This document shows positions 8,420 through 17,169 of a DNA stretch of 64,000 nucleotides, piece after piece (position 1 is the stretch's first letter; the number at the start of each line of letters is the position of its first letter). Location: positions 138,075 to 202,074 of the forward strand of contig NZ_HG966617.1 of assembly GCF_000689395.1 (NCBI RefSeq), read 5' to 3'. Made by a program: the position numbers and the translations under genes. The DNA comes from Candidatus Phaeomarinobacter ectocarpi. Its GTDB lineage: Bacteria > Pseudomonadota > Alphaproteobacteria > CGMCC-115125. Below the pieces are notes generated by a model. That model did not search any database. It saw only the letters and a program-made list of their open reading frames with translations, and had not been told where the DNA came from.

Positions 8420-9211
8420 ATGGAACCCTCGGCGATAAAACCCAAACAGCTGGTTTTAACCATGCTTGGTGCCAATCCGGATGGCCGACTTACGGTCAAC
8501 AGGTTGATTGAGGCTGGTCGCTTGTTCGGGATAGAACCTGCGGCATTGCGGGTGTCATTGGGCCGGTTGGTAAAGCAAGGACTGCTCGTGTCGCCAACCC
8601 GCGGCACTTATGAGGCAGCGGCACAAGTGCACGCTCTCAACAAGCGACTAAGATCGTGGCGCACAGTTGAGGATGCGCTGACGGATTGGACGGGTGCGTG
8701 GCTGATTGCCCATGTAAGCCACCTGGGAAGAGCCGACAAAACACAACTGGCCCGCCGCGAGCGCGCCTTGCGATTGTTCGGCTTTCGCGAAGACGTGTCT
8801 GGTGTCTGGATCAGACCAGCCAATCTGGTAGATCCGCTGCAAAAGACGGCCGCAAGATTGCAGGACATTGGCCTGGAAGCTGAAGGCCTGCTCATCAGCG
8901 CGACGGACGTCAGCGGGCCGGACGACTTCAATCCGGCCAGGCTATGGGACCGGGCCAAAATAGAAGCCGGGTACCAAGACCTCATTGGCGCAATGGATGA
9001 TGTAAGTCGGCACGCCAAGGACACCGCGATAGAAGACCTTGCCCGCAAAACCCTTTTGCTTGGTGATCAGGTGATCAAGCACATCAACCTGGACCCCTTA
9101 TTGCCAAAGGAGTTGGTTGATACGCGTCTGCGCCGCAAGCTGATTGAACGAAGGATCAAGTTTGACGAGCTTGGGATGAAGACGTGGGTGGACTTTCCGC
9201 CGCGCCGTTAA
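8420..9211 (+). CDS. PaaX-family transcriptional regulator
   Basis: DNA-binding repressor of the PaaX family, whose known members sense aryl-CoA thioesters. A winged helix covers residues 5-65 (LVLTMLGANPDGRLTVNRL and the FGIEPAALRVSLGRLVKQGLL helix pair), followed by the PaaX central and C-terminal regions. At 263 residues it is close to the family length. The ATG has no clear Shine-Dalgarno sequence and follows an AT-rich stretch. It is transcribed divergently from the hydrolase at 8335 with 84 bp between, which suggests local control of that gene. It overlaps the convergent DUF1150 stop by four bases. Confidence 0.75.
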   Translation: MEPSAIKPKQLVLTMLGANPDGRLTVNRLIEAGRLFGIEPAALRVSLGRLVKQGLLVSPTRGTYEAAAQVHALNKRLRSWRTVEDALTDWTGAWLIAHVSHLGRADKTQLARRERALRLFGFREDVSGVWIRPANLVDPLQKTAARLQDIGLEAEGLLISATDVSGPDDFNPARLWDRAKIEAGYQDLIGAMDDVSRHAKDTAIEDLARKTLLLGDQVIKHINLDPLLPKELVDTRLRRKLIERRIKFDELGMKTWVDFPPRR

Positions 9212-9477
9212 TGGACGCTGACCGGCTCGAGATCATACTGACGCGCGCCGGCAAAAGCCGCATCGCGATCATCGACGATGGCCATGCGGGTACCATCAGC
9301 GGCGTGTACCGCAAAGAACCGGGCATCCGTCGGGATGTCTGTTTCATCACCCACAACATCGCGCACAGCGTCTGGTCCAACTTCGCGGACATAGACGGTC
9401 TTGGGCGCGCCAAAGGCGGCGAAGTCCTTGCTGCTCATCGGCGCCAGCAAGTCTACGAACTGTGTTTCATTATTCAT
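9208..9477 (-). CDS. DUF1150 family protein
   Basis: Small cytoplasmic protein of unknown function, 89 residues, of the alphaproteobacterial DUF1150 family. The family appearance lies in the YVREVGPDAV segment and the FAVHAADGTRMAIVDDRDAAF segment. It follows hsp20 by 30 bp on the same strand, a pairing that is typical for this class, so it is probably made during heat stress. No catalytic motif is visible. Confidence 0.8.
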   Translation of the reverse strand: MNNETQFVDLLAPMSSKDFAAFGAPKTVYVREVGPDAVRDVVGDETDIPTDARFFAVHAADGTRMAIVDDRDAAFAGARQYDLEPVSVH

Positions 9478-9506
9478 CGTGTGTACTCCTTTACTCCTGC
9501 CTCTAT

Positions 9507-10013
9507 CTAGACGGCAGTCTTTGTGGGCACAGGTATTTCTTCTGCGTCGATCTCTTTTGCGTCGCGAGCCCTGTCGCCGGTGGCCGATGAACCAATCTCA
9601 ATCCGTCGCGCCGTCTGGCTGGGTTCTGGCTTGACGAGGTCGATGCTCAGCAATCCGTTTTCCAGATCGGCAGTCTCAACATCCAGGCCGTCTGCAAGAA
9701 CAAACACCCGCACAAACTGCCGCGCAGCAATGCCGCGATGCAGGAAGGCGCGATCTTCGTCCTCGGTCTGCTTGCCCTTGATGATGAGCTCATTGCCCTC
9801 AACCGTCACAGACAGCTCGTCGCGGGTGAACCCGGCGACAGCCAGCGTGATGCGGAAGTGATGCACACCACTTTCGCCCTCTACCGGAGAGGTCTGTTCG
9901 ATGTTGAATGGCGGATAGCCTTCATTTGAAAGCCGTCCGACCCGGTCCAAAAGCTGTTCAAGCCCGTCAAAGCCCAACAACAGCGGATGGGTAAAAGGGG
10001 TAACCCGTGTCAT
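9507..10013 (-). CDS. Small heat shock protein Hsp20 (IbpA family)
   Basis: ATP-independent holdase chaperone that binds unfolding proteins in the cytoplasm. The alpha-crystallin domain runs from about residue 35 to 130 and includes YPPFNIEQT at its start, the GFTRDELSVTVEGNELIIKG core and AFLHRGIAARQFVRVF. The short C-terminal tail is Glu/Thr rich. It is the first gene of the hsp20-DUF1150 pair. The leader may fold into a hairpin close to the ribosome site. Confidence 0.92.
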   Translation of the reverse strand: MTRVTPFTHPLLLGFDGLEQLLDRVGRLSNEGYPPFNIEQTSPVEGESGVHHFRITLAVAGFTRDELSVTVEGNELIIKGKQTEDEDRAFLHRGIAARQFVRVFVLADGLDVETADLENGLLSIDLVKPEPSQTARRIEIGSSATGDRARDAKEIDAEEIPVPTKTAV

Positions 10014-10018
10014 AGCCC

Positions 10019-10043
10019 AAAGCCCTCACAAAAAAGCGGCTTT
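10019..10043 (-). promoter_or_regulatory. Hairpin in the hsp20 leader
   Basis: AAAGCC and GGCTTT form an inverted repeat with a 13-base loop just upstream of the hsp20 ATG, partly covering the G-rich ribosome-binding area. This could act as an RNA thermometer, but the stem is short and no ROSE signature was recognised. The remaining 10044-10242 stretch holds no other clear signal. Confidence 0.3.
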
Positions 10044-10242
10044 TCTCTAGGGTTGGTGCGGTTTTTGGCCACAAATCAACCCATCCAGCCCCATTATGGG
10101 CACCGGACACTTAATAAATGGGACTCTCCGGCCAGAAGATCAAGATGTCGCTGCCTGTACCTGGAGTGCTGTTTTCCTTTGGAGAAACGCATCAACCGCC
10201 ATAGGGTTTTAAAAACAAACGGACTCTCGGGAGGCTAGGCAG

Positions 10243-12546
10243 ATGGCAGACGCAGCAAAAGGCGAGTGGCTGAGCACGGCGTGTAACCTGTGTTACGCCA
10301 ATTGCGGCATTCAGGTGCAGGTGGGCGGCGAAGGCGACCGTCACATCACCCGCGTGAAGGGCGATAAGAACCACCCGGCGTCGCGCGGCTACACCTGCAA
10401 CAAGGCCCTGCAGATCGACTACTACGTCAACGGCAAGGACCGGCTGACATCGCCCTTGCGCCGCCGCGATGACGGCACCTTTGAGGAAATTGACTGGGAC
10501 ACCGCCATCACGGAGGTCGCTACCAAGATGGCAGCGATCCGTGACGAGCATGGCGGTGACAAGATTTTCCGCTATGGCGGCGGCGGCCAGGGCAATCATC
10601 TGGGCGGGGCCTATTTCTCAAGCGTGCGCGCAGCGCTCGGCATGAAATATCAGACCAACGCTTTGGCGCAGGAAAAAACCGGCATGGCCTGGGTCATGGG
10701 CCGCATGTTCGGTGCCAATGTCCATGGTGAAGTGCATGACGCGCAGGCCGTCGTCATCATCGGCAAGAACCCGTGGCAGTCCAACGGCTATCAGCGGGCG
10801 CGTGTCATGATCCGCCAGATCGCCAAGGACGAAAACCGCTCCTTGATCGTCATTGATCCACGCCGTTCTGAATCAGCTGAATTTGCGGACTATCACCTGG
10901 CCGTGAAACCCGGTCGAGACAGCTGGTGCCTCTCCGCCATGATTGCGCACATCATCCAGTCGGACCTCGTCCCCGAAGATTGGCATGCAGAGCATACCAG
11001 TGGTCTTGAGGCCGTTCGCAAGCGCTTCGCCGATATTGATGTTGATGCGTATGCAGAATATGCCGGCATCGAGCCTGCCCTCCTGAAAGAGGCCGCCGAA
11101 GCGGTCGGGAAGGCGGAGACGGCTGCAAGCTATGAGGACATTGGTCTTCAGATGGCACCGCACTCAACGCTCAATTCCTACCTCAACAATCTGCTGATGA
11201 TGGTCACGGGCAATTTCGGCAAGCTCCACACCATGGCGCCGTTGACCCAGCTTGTCGGGCCGTTCTTTGGCTTTGATGATGTAGGTGAGGAGGACGAAGA
11301 CGGGTATGAGCAGGACTACCGCAAGTCCCCCGTGACCGGCGCACGCATTGTATCGGGTCTAGTGCCTTGCAATACGGTGCCTGACGAGATTCTCACCGAC
11401 CATCCCAATCGGTATCGCGCCATGTGGATCGAGAGTGGCAACCCGGCGCACTCCATGGCGGACAGCACCAAGTGGCGCGAAGCCTTGCGCGCGCTTGATC
11501 TGGTCGTGGTGATGGACGTGGCCATGACGGAAACAGCCCGTGAAGCACACTATGTGCTGCCGTCGCCGAGCCAGTATGAAAAATGGGAAGCGACATTTTT
11601 CAATTTCGAGTTCCCCAAGAACGTGCATCACCTGCGTCCGCCGGTCCTGAAACCGGTCGGCAACGTCCTGCCGGAACCGGAAATTCACGCCCGTATCATG
11701 GACGCATTGGGCGTTATTGACCCGGCCGAGCTTGCCCCCCTGAAAAAGGCTGCCAAGAATGGCCTTAAGGCCTATTCCGCAGCAGCAATGGAGTATCTGG
11801 GCGCCAATCCCGGGAGCTTCAAATATCTCAGCTACATTCTGTACCGCACCATGGGGGCAGCCTTGCCCGAAGGCGCAGAAGCTGCGGCGCTCTATTGGGG
11901 CGCGACCCAGCGATACGCCATGGCACATGAAAAATCTTTGCGCCAAGCAGGCTTTGAGGGCGATGGACCAGAGCTCGCGCTCAATCTCTTCAAGGCAATT
12001 CTTGAAGGTCACTCCGGCGTGGTGTTTGCGGAAGACAACATCGAGGACTCGTTTGAAAAGCTGCGGCACGCAGACAACCGCATCCATCTCAACGTCGCTG
12101 AAATGCTGGACGAAGTGGATGGCCTGTCAGACATGCAGGACCTGGTGGAGGCCCAAGACGATTATGACTTTGTGCTGGCGGCAGGTGAGCGCCGCTCTTA
12201 CACAGCCAACACGATCATTCGTGACCCGGAATGGCGCAAGAGCAACGACGCAATTTCCATGGCTGTGCATCCAGACGACGCCATTGGAGCCGGCATCAAG
12301 GACGGCGGCAAGGCAAAGGTCGTCACGAAAGCCGGCGAGGCCGAGGTGCTGGTGGCCTATGACGACCGCATGCGTCAGGGAACTCTGTCGCTGCCGAACG
12401 GACTTGGGCTACTTTATCCTAATGCTCAGGGTAAGGACGAGTTGCAAGGTGTGTCAGTCAATGAGCTGACGTCACTTGCGAACAAAGACAAGTTCTTCGG
12501 CACGCCACACCACAAGTTCGTTCCGGCGCGGCTGGAGGCAATGTAA
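10243..12546 (+). CDS. Molybdopterin-dependent oxidoreductase without Cys/Ser metal ligand
   Basis: DMSO-reductase-family catalytic subunit, 767 residues. The N-terminal [4Fe-4S] site uses Cys14, Cys17, Cys21 and Cys52. The two molybdopterin guanine dinucleotide binding parts are visible as IIGKNPWQSNGY and VIDPRRSESAEFADYHL, and a C-terminal MoCo domain starts near residue 635. At the position where relatives carry a Cys, SeCys or Ser molybdenum ligand the sequence reads ALAQEKTG, so Glu or Gln would have to serve. No Tat signal is present, so the enzyme is cytoplasmic. No partner subunit is next to it and the substrate is unknown. Confidence 0.82.
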   Translation: MADAAKGEWLSTACNLCYANCGIQVQVGGEGDRHITRVKGDKNHPASRGYTCNKALQIDYYVNGKDRLTSPLRRRDDGTFEEIDWDTAITEVATKMAAIRDEHGGDKIFRYGGGGQGNHLGGAYFSSVRAALGMKYQTNALAQEKTGMAWVMGRMFGANVHGEVHDAQAVVIIGKNPWQSNGYQRARVMIRQIAKDENRSLIVIDPRRSESAEFADYHLAVKPGRDSWCLSAMIAHIIQSDLVPEDWHAEHTSGLEAVRKRFADIDVDAYAEYAGIEPALLKEAAEAVGKAETAASYEDIGLQMAPHSTLNSYLNNLLMMVTGNFGKLHTMAPLTQLVGPFFGFDDVGEEDEDGYEQDYRKSPVTGARIVSGLVPCNTVPDEILTDHPNRYRAMWIESGNPAHSMADSTKWREALRALDLVVVMDVAMTETAREAHYVLPSPSQYEKWEATFFNFEFPKNVHHLRPPVLKPVGNVLPEPEIHARIMDALGVIDPAELAPLKKAAKNGLKAYSAAAMEYLGANPGSFKYLSYILYRTMGAALPEGAEAAALYWGATQRYAMAHEKSLRQAGFEGDGPELALNLFKAILEGHSGVVFAEDNIEDSFEKLRHADNRIHLNVAEMLDEVDGLSDMQDLVEAQDDYDFVLAAGERRSYTANTIIRDPEWRKSNDAISMAVHPDDAIGAGIKDGGKAKVVTKAGEAEVLVAYDDRMRQGTLSLPNGLGLLYPNAQGKDELQGVSVNELTSLANKDKFFGTPHHKFVPARLEAM

Positions 12547-12626
12547 CTTCCGGGTACATGAAGTTTGCTATCATTGAGTGTGTATGGTGGTATGAAAATT
12601 GCCCCTGCCACTCAATGGATTGCCCA

Positions 12627-13415
12627 ATGATGTACTCGTTCTCCCGATTTGCTTGTATCCTTATATGCGCATGCGCCTGGCATGCGGGAGCTGTGGCCTC
12701 TGAAATCGAACCATGGGGAAGCGATGACGAAGGCAGCGGTAAACATCGTCTGTCAGCAGATGAGTTCACACCCTCCAAATGGGGGTGTCAGGAAACGGAC
12801 ACGTTCCATGCCCATTTATCCACGCCGGAGTCCGTGCGCGCCCGGAATGTGGGGGACTCTTTTGATGTCCTGCTTGACCTTGCAATCCCGTCAAACGATC
12901 TCGATTTCGCGCACGTTCGGTCGCCCAAGAACCATCCAGCCACCCAACCAGGGTGCGCCGAAGACCCGTTTGTGACGGCGTCTGTCTCGGTAAATTTGCG
13001 CGACCAATCCGGCTACACCGCAGTTCTCACGACCTCTTCACCAGCGGCATATCAAGGACGCCTTGATCAGGCGATGGAGCTTCGCCGTAAGGATGACGAC
13101 TGCCGGCGCATTGGTGATTTCCTGAGATGCCAGGGAATCCATGACAACGGCATGTTCGGGACTTTTCCAGCATCCTTTTACATCTACAGCCCTGAATACG
13201 GTCGGCAAAAGGATGAAGACTTCTTCTATACGCAATGCGCCACCAGCTGGGACGATTGCATCGTCACGATGCCCTACTACGAGGACGCGTGGTTGCTGAT
13301 GCGCCATCCTGAGGACGTTGATGACTATGCGCAACTGAAGGCGACCTATCAGGCGCTTCGGCTGCAAATAGACAGCTACCGCCAGAGTGCCCCGGCCGAC
13401 AGTCCAATCGAGTAG
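12627..13415 (+). CDS. Hypothetical secreted protein
   Basis: Unrecognised protein of about 262 residues. A signal peptide is clear: MMYSFSRFACILICACAW followed by an AVAS-E cleavage site. The mature part is acidic, contains at least six cysteines that could form disulfides, and is rich in aromatic residues near the end. The ORF is open further upstream (to 12558), but the two adjacent ATGs at 12627 and 12630 place the signal peptide at the N-terminus. It follows the molybdenum enzyme by 80 bp, without evidence that they work together. Confidence 0.6.
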   Translation: MMYSFSRFACILICACAWHAGAVASEIEPWGSDDEGSGKHRLSADEFTPSKWGCQETDTFHAHLSTPESVRARNVGDSFDVLLDLAIPSNDLDFAHVRSPKNHPATQPGCAEDPFVTASVSVNLRDQSGYTAVLTTSSPAAYQGRLDQAMELRRKDDDCRRIGDFLRCQGIHDNGMFGTFPASFYIYSPEYGRQKDEDFFYTQCATSWDDCIVTMPYYEDAWLLMRHPEDVDDYAQLKATYQALRLQIDSYRQSAPADSPIE

Positions 13416-13442
13416 AGCGCGTGGTGCACGTCGTCCAAACGT

Positions 13443-14516
13443 CTAGCTACCTGCTACTACAATATGCCCATCTTTCGGCGACACACCCTTGAGCAAGGAC
13501 GCATAGGTGTCGCTCATGTCGGCAAAGGCGTGCGTCTGGATATCAATCCAGTTCTTGGCAGCGCCGTAAAACGCAGACGAGCCTTCAACGATGCGCGCAT
13601 CGTGTCCTGCCAGGCCGTCGCGCTCGCGATGCTCGACCATATGCGTCGGCACAAAGAAGAAGTCCGGCGTCGGGCCGGGCAGTTCCGCGGCGTCGTCGCG
13701 CGGTGCGTCCCAGTGCGTTGCGCCAACGCCGGTGCTGTTTTTGAGAGCATCGCCCAGATGGGTATGAATGCGCGTCAGGACATCCCGATTGCCGGACATG
13801 TCCACATACACACTCGCTTCGTTCTGGCTGAGCTTCTCCACCTCGTCATAGGCAAGAACCGTGTCATAGATGCCAAGACCCTCCACAAAGGCCTTGTTGG
13901 AAGAAGACGTGAGACCAACAACCTTGATGCCCGGCCGTTTGCTGGCGAGATAGGCAAGCCCGTAACCTGTCTTGCTCGAGGCACTGCCGATGATCAGCGT
14001 GGAGGCACCAAAGAAGTCATTGGCTGCAAAGTGATCGTCCATATGCATTGAAGTGACAAACAGGATGCGCAGGATGCACTGCAGATCATCCGTCTTGCCG
14101 TCAAAGCCATTGGCCGGTGTCACCGCCAGATATTCCTGATAGATCGCCGGCAGCTGTGCCCGATGCGCCGCTCCATCGCTGAACCCGCGCGCCGATACAT
14201 CCACAGGCGTCATCAGCACCTCGTTGGACATGGGCACATAGCCAAAGAACTTGTCGCCAACTTTGACGTCCGCATGAGCACTCTTGGTAACCCGCGCGAT
14301 GCCCCAGGCGGGAATGCGGCCAAGGCCCTCGTCAGCGGGAAAAAAGCTCCAATAGCCCAGCATATCCCCGGCCATGCCGTAGGATATGTTGTTGGCTGTC
14401 AGGGCAAAACGTTCGATCTCGAGCACGACCTCACCTGCTGCTGGTTCAAGCGGTGTGGCGGAAGCAAGTTTTGCGTCGCGCAAATCAGCGCGGCTGACGA
14501 CGAAGTTCTGGCTCAT
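13443..14516 (-). CDS. DUF2855 family protein (MDR-like)
   Basis: Member of DUF2855, distantly related to medium-chain dehydrogenases. The first half resembles a GroES-like domain (LEIERFALTANNISYGM, WGIARV) and the second half a Rossmann-like fold with STLIIGSASSKTGYGLAY. Usual zinc ligands are not evident. Length 357 matches the family. It is the third gene of a minus-strand set after a GST and an unknown protein, with gaps of 29 and 47 bp, so the three are probably one operon. Enzyme activity is unproven. Confidence 0.72.
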   Translation of the reverse strand: MSQNFVVSRADLRDAKLASATPLEPAAGEVVLEIERFALTANNISYGMAGDMLGYWSFFPADEGLGRIPAWGIARVTKSAHADVKVGDKFFGYVPMSNEVLMTPVDVSARGFSDGAAHRAQLPAIYQEYLAVTPANGFDGKTDDLQCILRILFVTSMHMDDHFAANDFFGASTLIIGSASSKTGYGLAYLASKRPGIKVVGLTSSSNKAFVEGLGIYDTVLAYDEVEKLSQNEASVYVDMSGNRDVLTRIHTHLGDALKNSTGVGATHWDAPRDDAAELPGPTPDFFFVPTHMVEHRERDGLAGHDARIVEGSSAFYGAAKNWIDIQTHAFADMSDTYASLLKGVSPKDGHIVVAGS

Positions 14517-14563
14517 TGGGTTTCCTTGCGAATGGGGGGTGCAGGGTTACGGGGTATCTGAGA

Positions 14564-15601
14564 TCACACGATGTCTCGAATGGTCCACAACAGGCTATCG
14601 CCGTCGCGGGTGACATCAACTTCTTTGCGAATGCGATAGGAGCTGAGCGCGCCGCGCCACAGCTCAATCCATGGCGCTAGCAAAGCATCGCGCGCCGTGT
14701 CATCAAGACCGCGAACAATGCGCAGCCCACTCTGTCGGAGCGTGGCCGCGGACCGCGGCGACATTGTCTCTGTCACGCAGGTATCGCCCATGCCGGTGAA
14801 CATGGTTGAGAGAAACTGCGCAGCATCGGCCGCGTCGCCATCGCGTCCGCCCACCATGCCGGCCAGGTGCTGATAGGTCTGCAGGCCGATAAGTCTGGCC
14901 GCGCGTGTGGCCAGTGCACCTGCTTCCTCTGCGCCAATCACCGACACCAATGCCTGCATGCCGTTGCGAATATACTCCATGGCATAGTTGCGGTTGGCCT
15001 TTGCAAGGCGTTCTTCTGACCATTGAGAGTCCGGCGGGACTGGCTGATCCTCGGCCTTGTACGGCGGTGGCGTTTCGTCCGGCGCGAACTGAAGCCGCTC
15101 ATCTTCTGTCAGGTCGTGATCGAACTCACGGAAATATCCGCACAGCCCGAATTGACCGGTCATGTCTTCAGACACGCACACAAATCCAAGACGCGGATTT
15201 CCAAGCGATACGCCGTTTTGTGCATACCAGCCGCGCAGGAAGCCACGGCTTGCTTGCACGGGAATGCCGCAGATGGTCGCACCATCATACATCCAGCGCG
15301 GATAGCGGAAGCGCACCCAGGCCTTGGTATCACTCTCAGCCATATACTCCACACTGACCCCACCCATGGCGTTGGACAGCACGTGGTATTTCGCGCTGGC
15401 GACGGCGGGGGGGAGGTCGGACAGACCCAGCTTCTCAAAGCTGGAGAGAAACTTTTCCTCATGCTGTCGGCGAAACAGACGGAACATCCAGTCGCCAACA
15501 ATGTCCGGCCCCTTGGTGGAGGCGACCATGAGCTGCAGCCCCAGAAAATACTGGTGGTGCATCACGGCCTGAGCCTCGATGGCGTTGTTTGGATCAGCCA
15601 T
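14564..15601 (-). CDS. Hypothetical protein in GST-DUF2855 operon
   Basis: Unrecognised 345-residue soluble protein. There is no signal peptide or membrane helix. The middle (about 75-190) has many aromatic and Gly residues and several Cys; a Pro/Glu-rich linker near 185-205 separates it from a mostly helical C-terminal half containing YLHL-like and GAEEAGALATRAARLIGLQ segments. It lies between a GST gene and a DUF2855 gene on the same strand, so it may join a detoxification or lipid-related pathway. No function is assigned. Confidence 0.65.
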   Translation of the reverse strand: MADPNNAIEAQAVMHHQYFLGLQLMVASTKGPDIVGDWMFRLFRRQHEEKFLSSFEKLGLSDLPPAVASAKYHVLSNAMGGVSVEYMAESDTKAWVRFRYPRWMYDGATICGIPVQASRGFLRGWYAQNGVSLGNPRLGFVCVSEDMTGQFGLCGYFREFDHDLTEDERLQFAPDETPPPYKAEDQPVPPDSQWSEERLAKANRNYAMEYIRNGMQALVSVIGAEEAGALATRAARLIGLQTYQHLAGMVGGRDGDAADAAQFLSTMFTGMGDTCVTETMSPRSAATLRQSGLRIVRGLDDTARDALLAPWIELWRGALSSYRIRKEVDVTRDGDSLLWTIRDIV

Positions 15602-15630
15602 GCGCTTCCTCGTGTGGCGAACGCCGCCGG

Positions 15631-16242
15631 CTATTGCTCATTAATGGCTTTGTCGAAGGCCGGTCGTGCGGCAATGCGGGCCACATAGGCTTTGAGGTTG
15701 GGCATGTCGTCGGTAATGCAGCCCATGCGGTTGGCCATGAAGATGGAGTGGCCCAGCATGATGTCAGCGCCGGAGAAATCTCCAATCAGATAGTCACGGC
15801 CCTCAAGGGCGTCTTCTATCGGCCCCATGGCTTTTGTCAACAGACGCTGCGCCTGCCCCAGCACGGTCGCATCCCGGCGGTCTTCCGGCAGCAGCAGCGT
15901 GTGCACAACGATGGTGTTGATCGGGGGCATCACCATGCCTTCGCAATAGTGGAACCACTGGAGATATTCCGGGTACATCGCATCCGCGACGGCAGGCTTC
16001 AGGCCGCCATTCTTGTGGCGCTCCAGGATGTACTCAACGATGGCGCCGGATTCGTAGATCGAGACGTCACCATCATCGAGAACCGGGATGCGGCCAAGTG
16101 GGTGGCGGGCGCGGTGCTCATCCGACTTCAGATCCTTGGGATGAAACGCCATCTTGTTGAGCTCGTAAGGCAGCTCGAGTTCTTCCAGTAGCCACATGAT
16201 GCGGCCGGCGCGTGAGTTTGGCGCGAAATGCAGTTTTAGCAT
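15631..16242 (-). CDS. Glutathione S-transferase family protein
   Basis: Cytoplasmic transferase or isomerase that uses glutathione. The N-terminal thioredoxin fold (residues 1-78) holds the FAPNSRAGRIMWLLEEL start, the cis-proline in GRIPVL and the glutathione-binding ESGAI motif. The helical C-terminal domain (about 85-203) has the conserved DYLIGDFSGADIMLG N-capping motif. The length is normal. It leads the presumed GST-unknown-DUF2855 operon and is divergent from an SDR gene. The substrate is unknown. Confidence 0.88.
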   Translation of the reverse strand: MLKLHFAPNSRAGRIMWLLEELELPYELNKMAFHPKDLKSDEHRARHPLGRIPVLDDGDVSIYESGAIVEYILERHKNGGLKPAVADAMYPEYLQWFHYCEGMVMPPINTIVVHTLLLPEDRRDATVLGQAQRLLTKAMGPIEDALEGRDYLIGDFSGADIMLGHSIFMANRMGCITDDMPNLKAYVARIAARPAFDKAINEQ

Positions 16243-16318
16243 GGATGATCTCCCCGTGATCGGTCTGGTATCGGCACATGTCTGTTTGTTTTTCTAACCC
16301 GTGTTTTATCAGCTAGAG

Positions 16319-16332
16319 TGTTTTGGAAAACA
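16319..16332. promoter_or_regulatory. 14-bp palindrome between divergent GST and SDR genes
   Basis: TGTTTT-GG-AAAACA is an inverted repeat with 6-bp arms, 55 bp before the SDR ATG and 77 bp before the GST ATG. It may be an operator, but no regulator gene is adjacent; the nearest is the LysR gene at 17997. Confidence 0.35.
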
Positions 16333-16386
16333 AAAAATGACATAGCGACTGCCATTTTTTGGTCGCGCAGGTATCGGGATGAAACA

Positions 16387-17169
16387 ATGGAACCTTACAA
16401 GCCCCTCGACCGCTCAATTGCCGGACGCACAGCCATTATCACCGGCGCGGCCAGCGGCATGGGTCGCGCGACAGCCCATCTGTTCGCCCGCGAAGGAGCC
16501 AACGTCGCCGTCACGGATCTCGAGCAGGGGGCGTGCGACGCCGTCGTGGCTGAGATTGAAGCTGCAGGCTTCAAGACCGCCAAGGCCTGGGTGCTGGATG
16601 TGGGGGACCCCGAGGCCATCAAGCAAGTGGCGGCTGCAACCGCTGAAACCTTCGGCGGCATCGACATCGTGGTGAACAATGCAGGCCTCGCGCGCCCGGT
16701 ACCTCTGGGCGAAGACGGATATGAAGACAGCTGGGACCTGAGCCTGAACGTGATGCTGACGTCGCATCAACGCATGGTGCAGGCAGCGCTGCCGCATCTG
16801 CGCAAGTCCGACGCAGCGCGCATCGTCAATGTGGCCTCGACCGAAGGTCTGGGGGCAACGTCGATGAACTCAGCCTATGTCGCCGCCAAGACCGGCGTCA
16901 TTGGCCTGACCCGCGCCATGGCGGTGGAATTCGGCAAGGAAGGCATCACGGCCAATTGCATTTGCCCCGGTCCGATCATCACCGGCATTACGGCGGGCAT
17001 CTCGGACGAGCACAAAGAGATTTTCTCCAAGCGCCGCACGGCCTTGCGCCGCTACGGCATTCCCGAAGAAGTCGCCAACATCACTTTGTCTGTCGTGCTG
17101 CCAGCCGCAAGCTACCTGACGGGCGTTGTCATCCCGGTCGACGGTGGTCTGACCATCCGAAACGCTTAG
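16387..17169 (+). CDS. SDR family NAD(P)-dependent oxidoreductase
   Basis: Classical short-chain dehydrogenase of 260 residues. The cofactor motif TGAASGMG is near residue 20, NNAG near 97, the catalytic Ser lies in VNVASTEG and Tyr/Lys in SAYVAAK. The C-terminal LTGVVIPVDGG motif is typical. The ATG at 16387 is preferred over an upstream start at 16318. It is divergent from the GST operon and overlaps the stop of the convergent enoyl-CoA isomerase gene by four bases. The substrate is unknown, and fatty or alicyclic hydroxyl compounds are possible. Confidence 0.88.
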   Translation: MEPYKPLDRSIAGRTAIITGAASGMGRATAHLFAREGANVAVTDLEQGACDAVVAEIEAAGFKTAKAWVLDVGDPEAIKQVAAATAETFGGIDIVVNNAGLARPVPLGEDGYEDSWDLSLNVMLTSHQRMVQAALPHLRKSDAARIVNVASTEGLGATSMNSAYVAAKTGVIGLTRAMAVEFGKEGITANCICPGPIITGITAGISDEHKEIFSKRRTALRRYGIPEEVANITLSVVLPAASYLTGVVIPVDGGLTIRNA

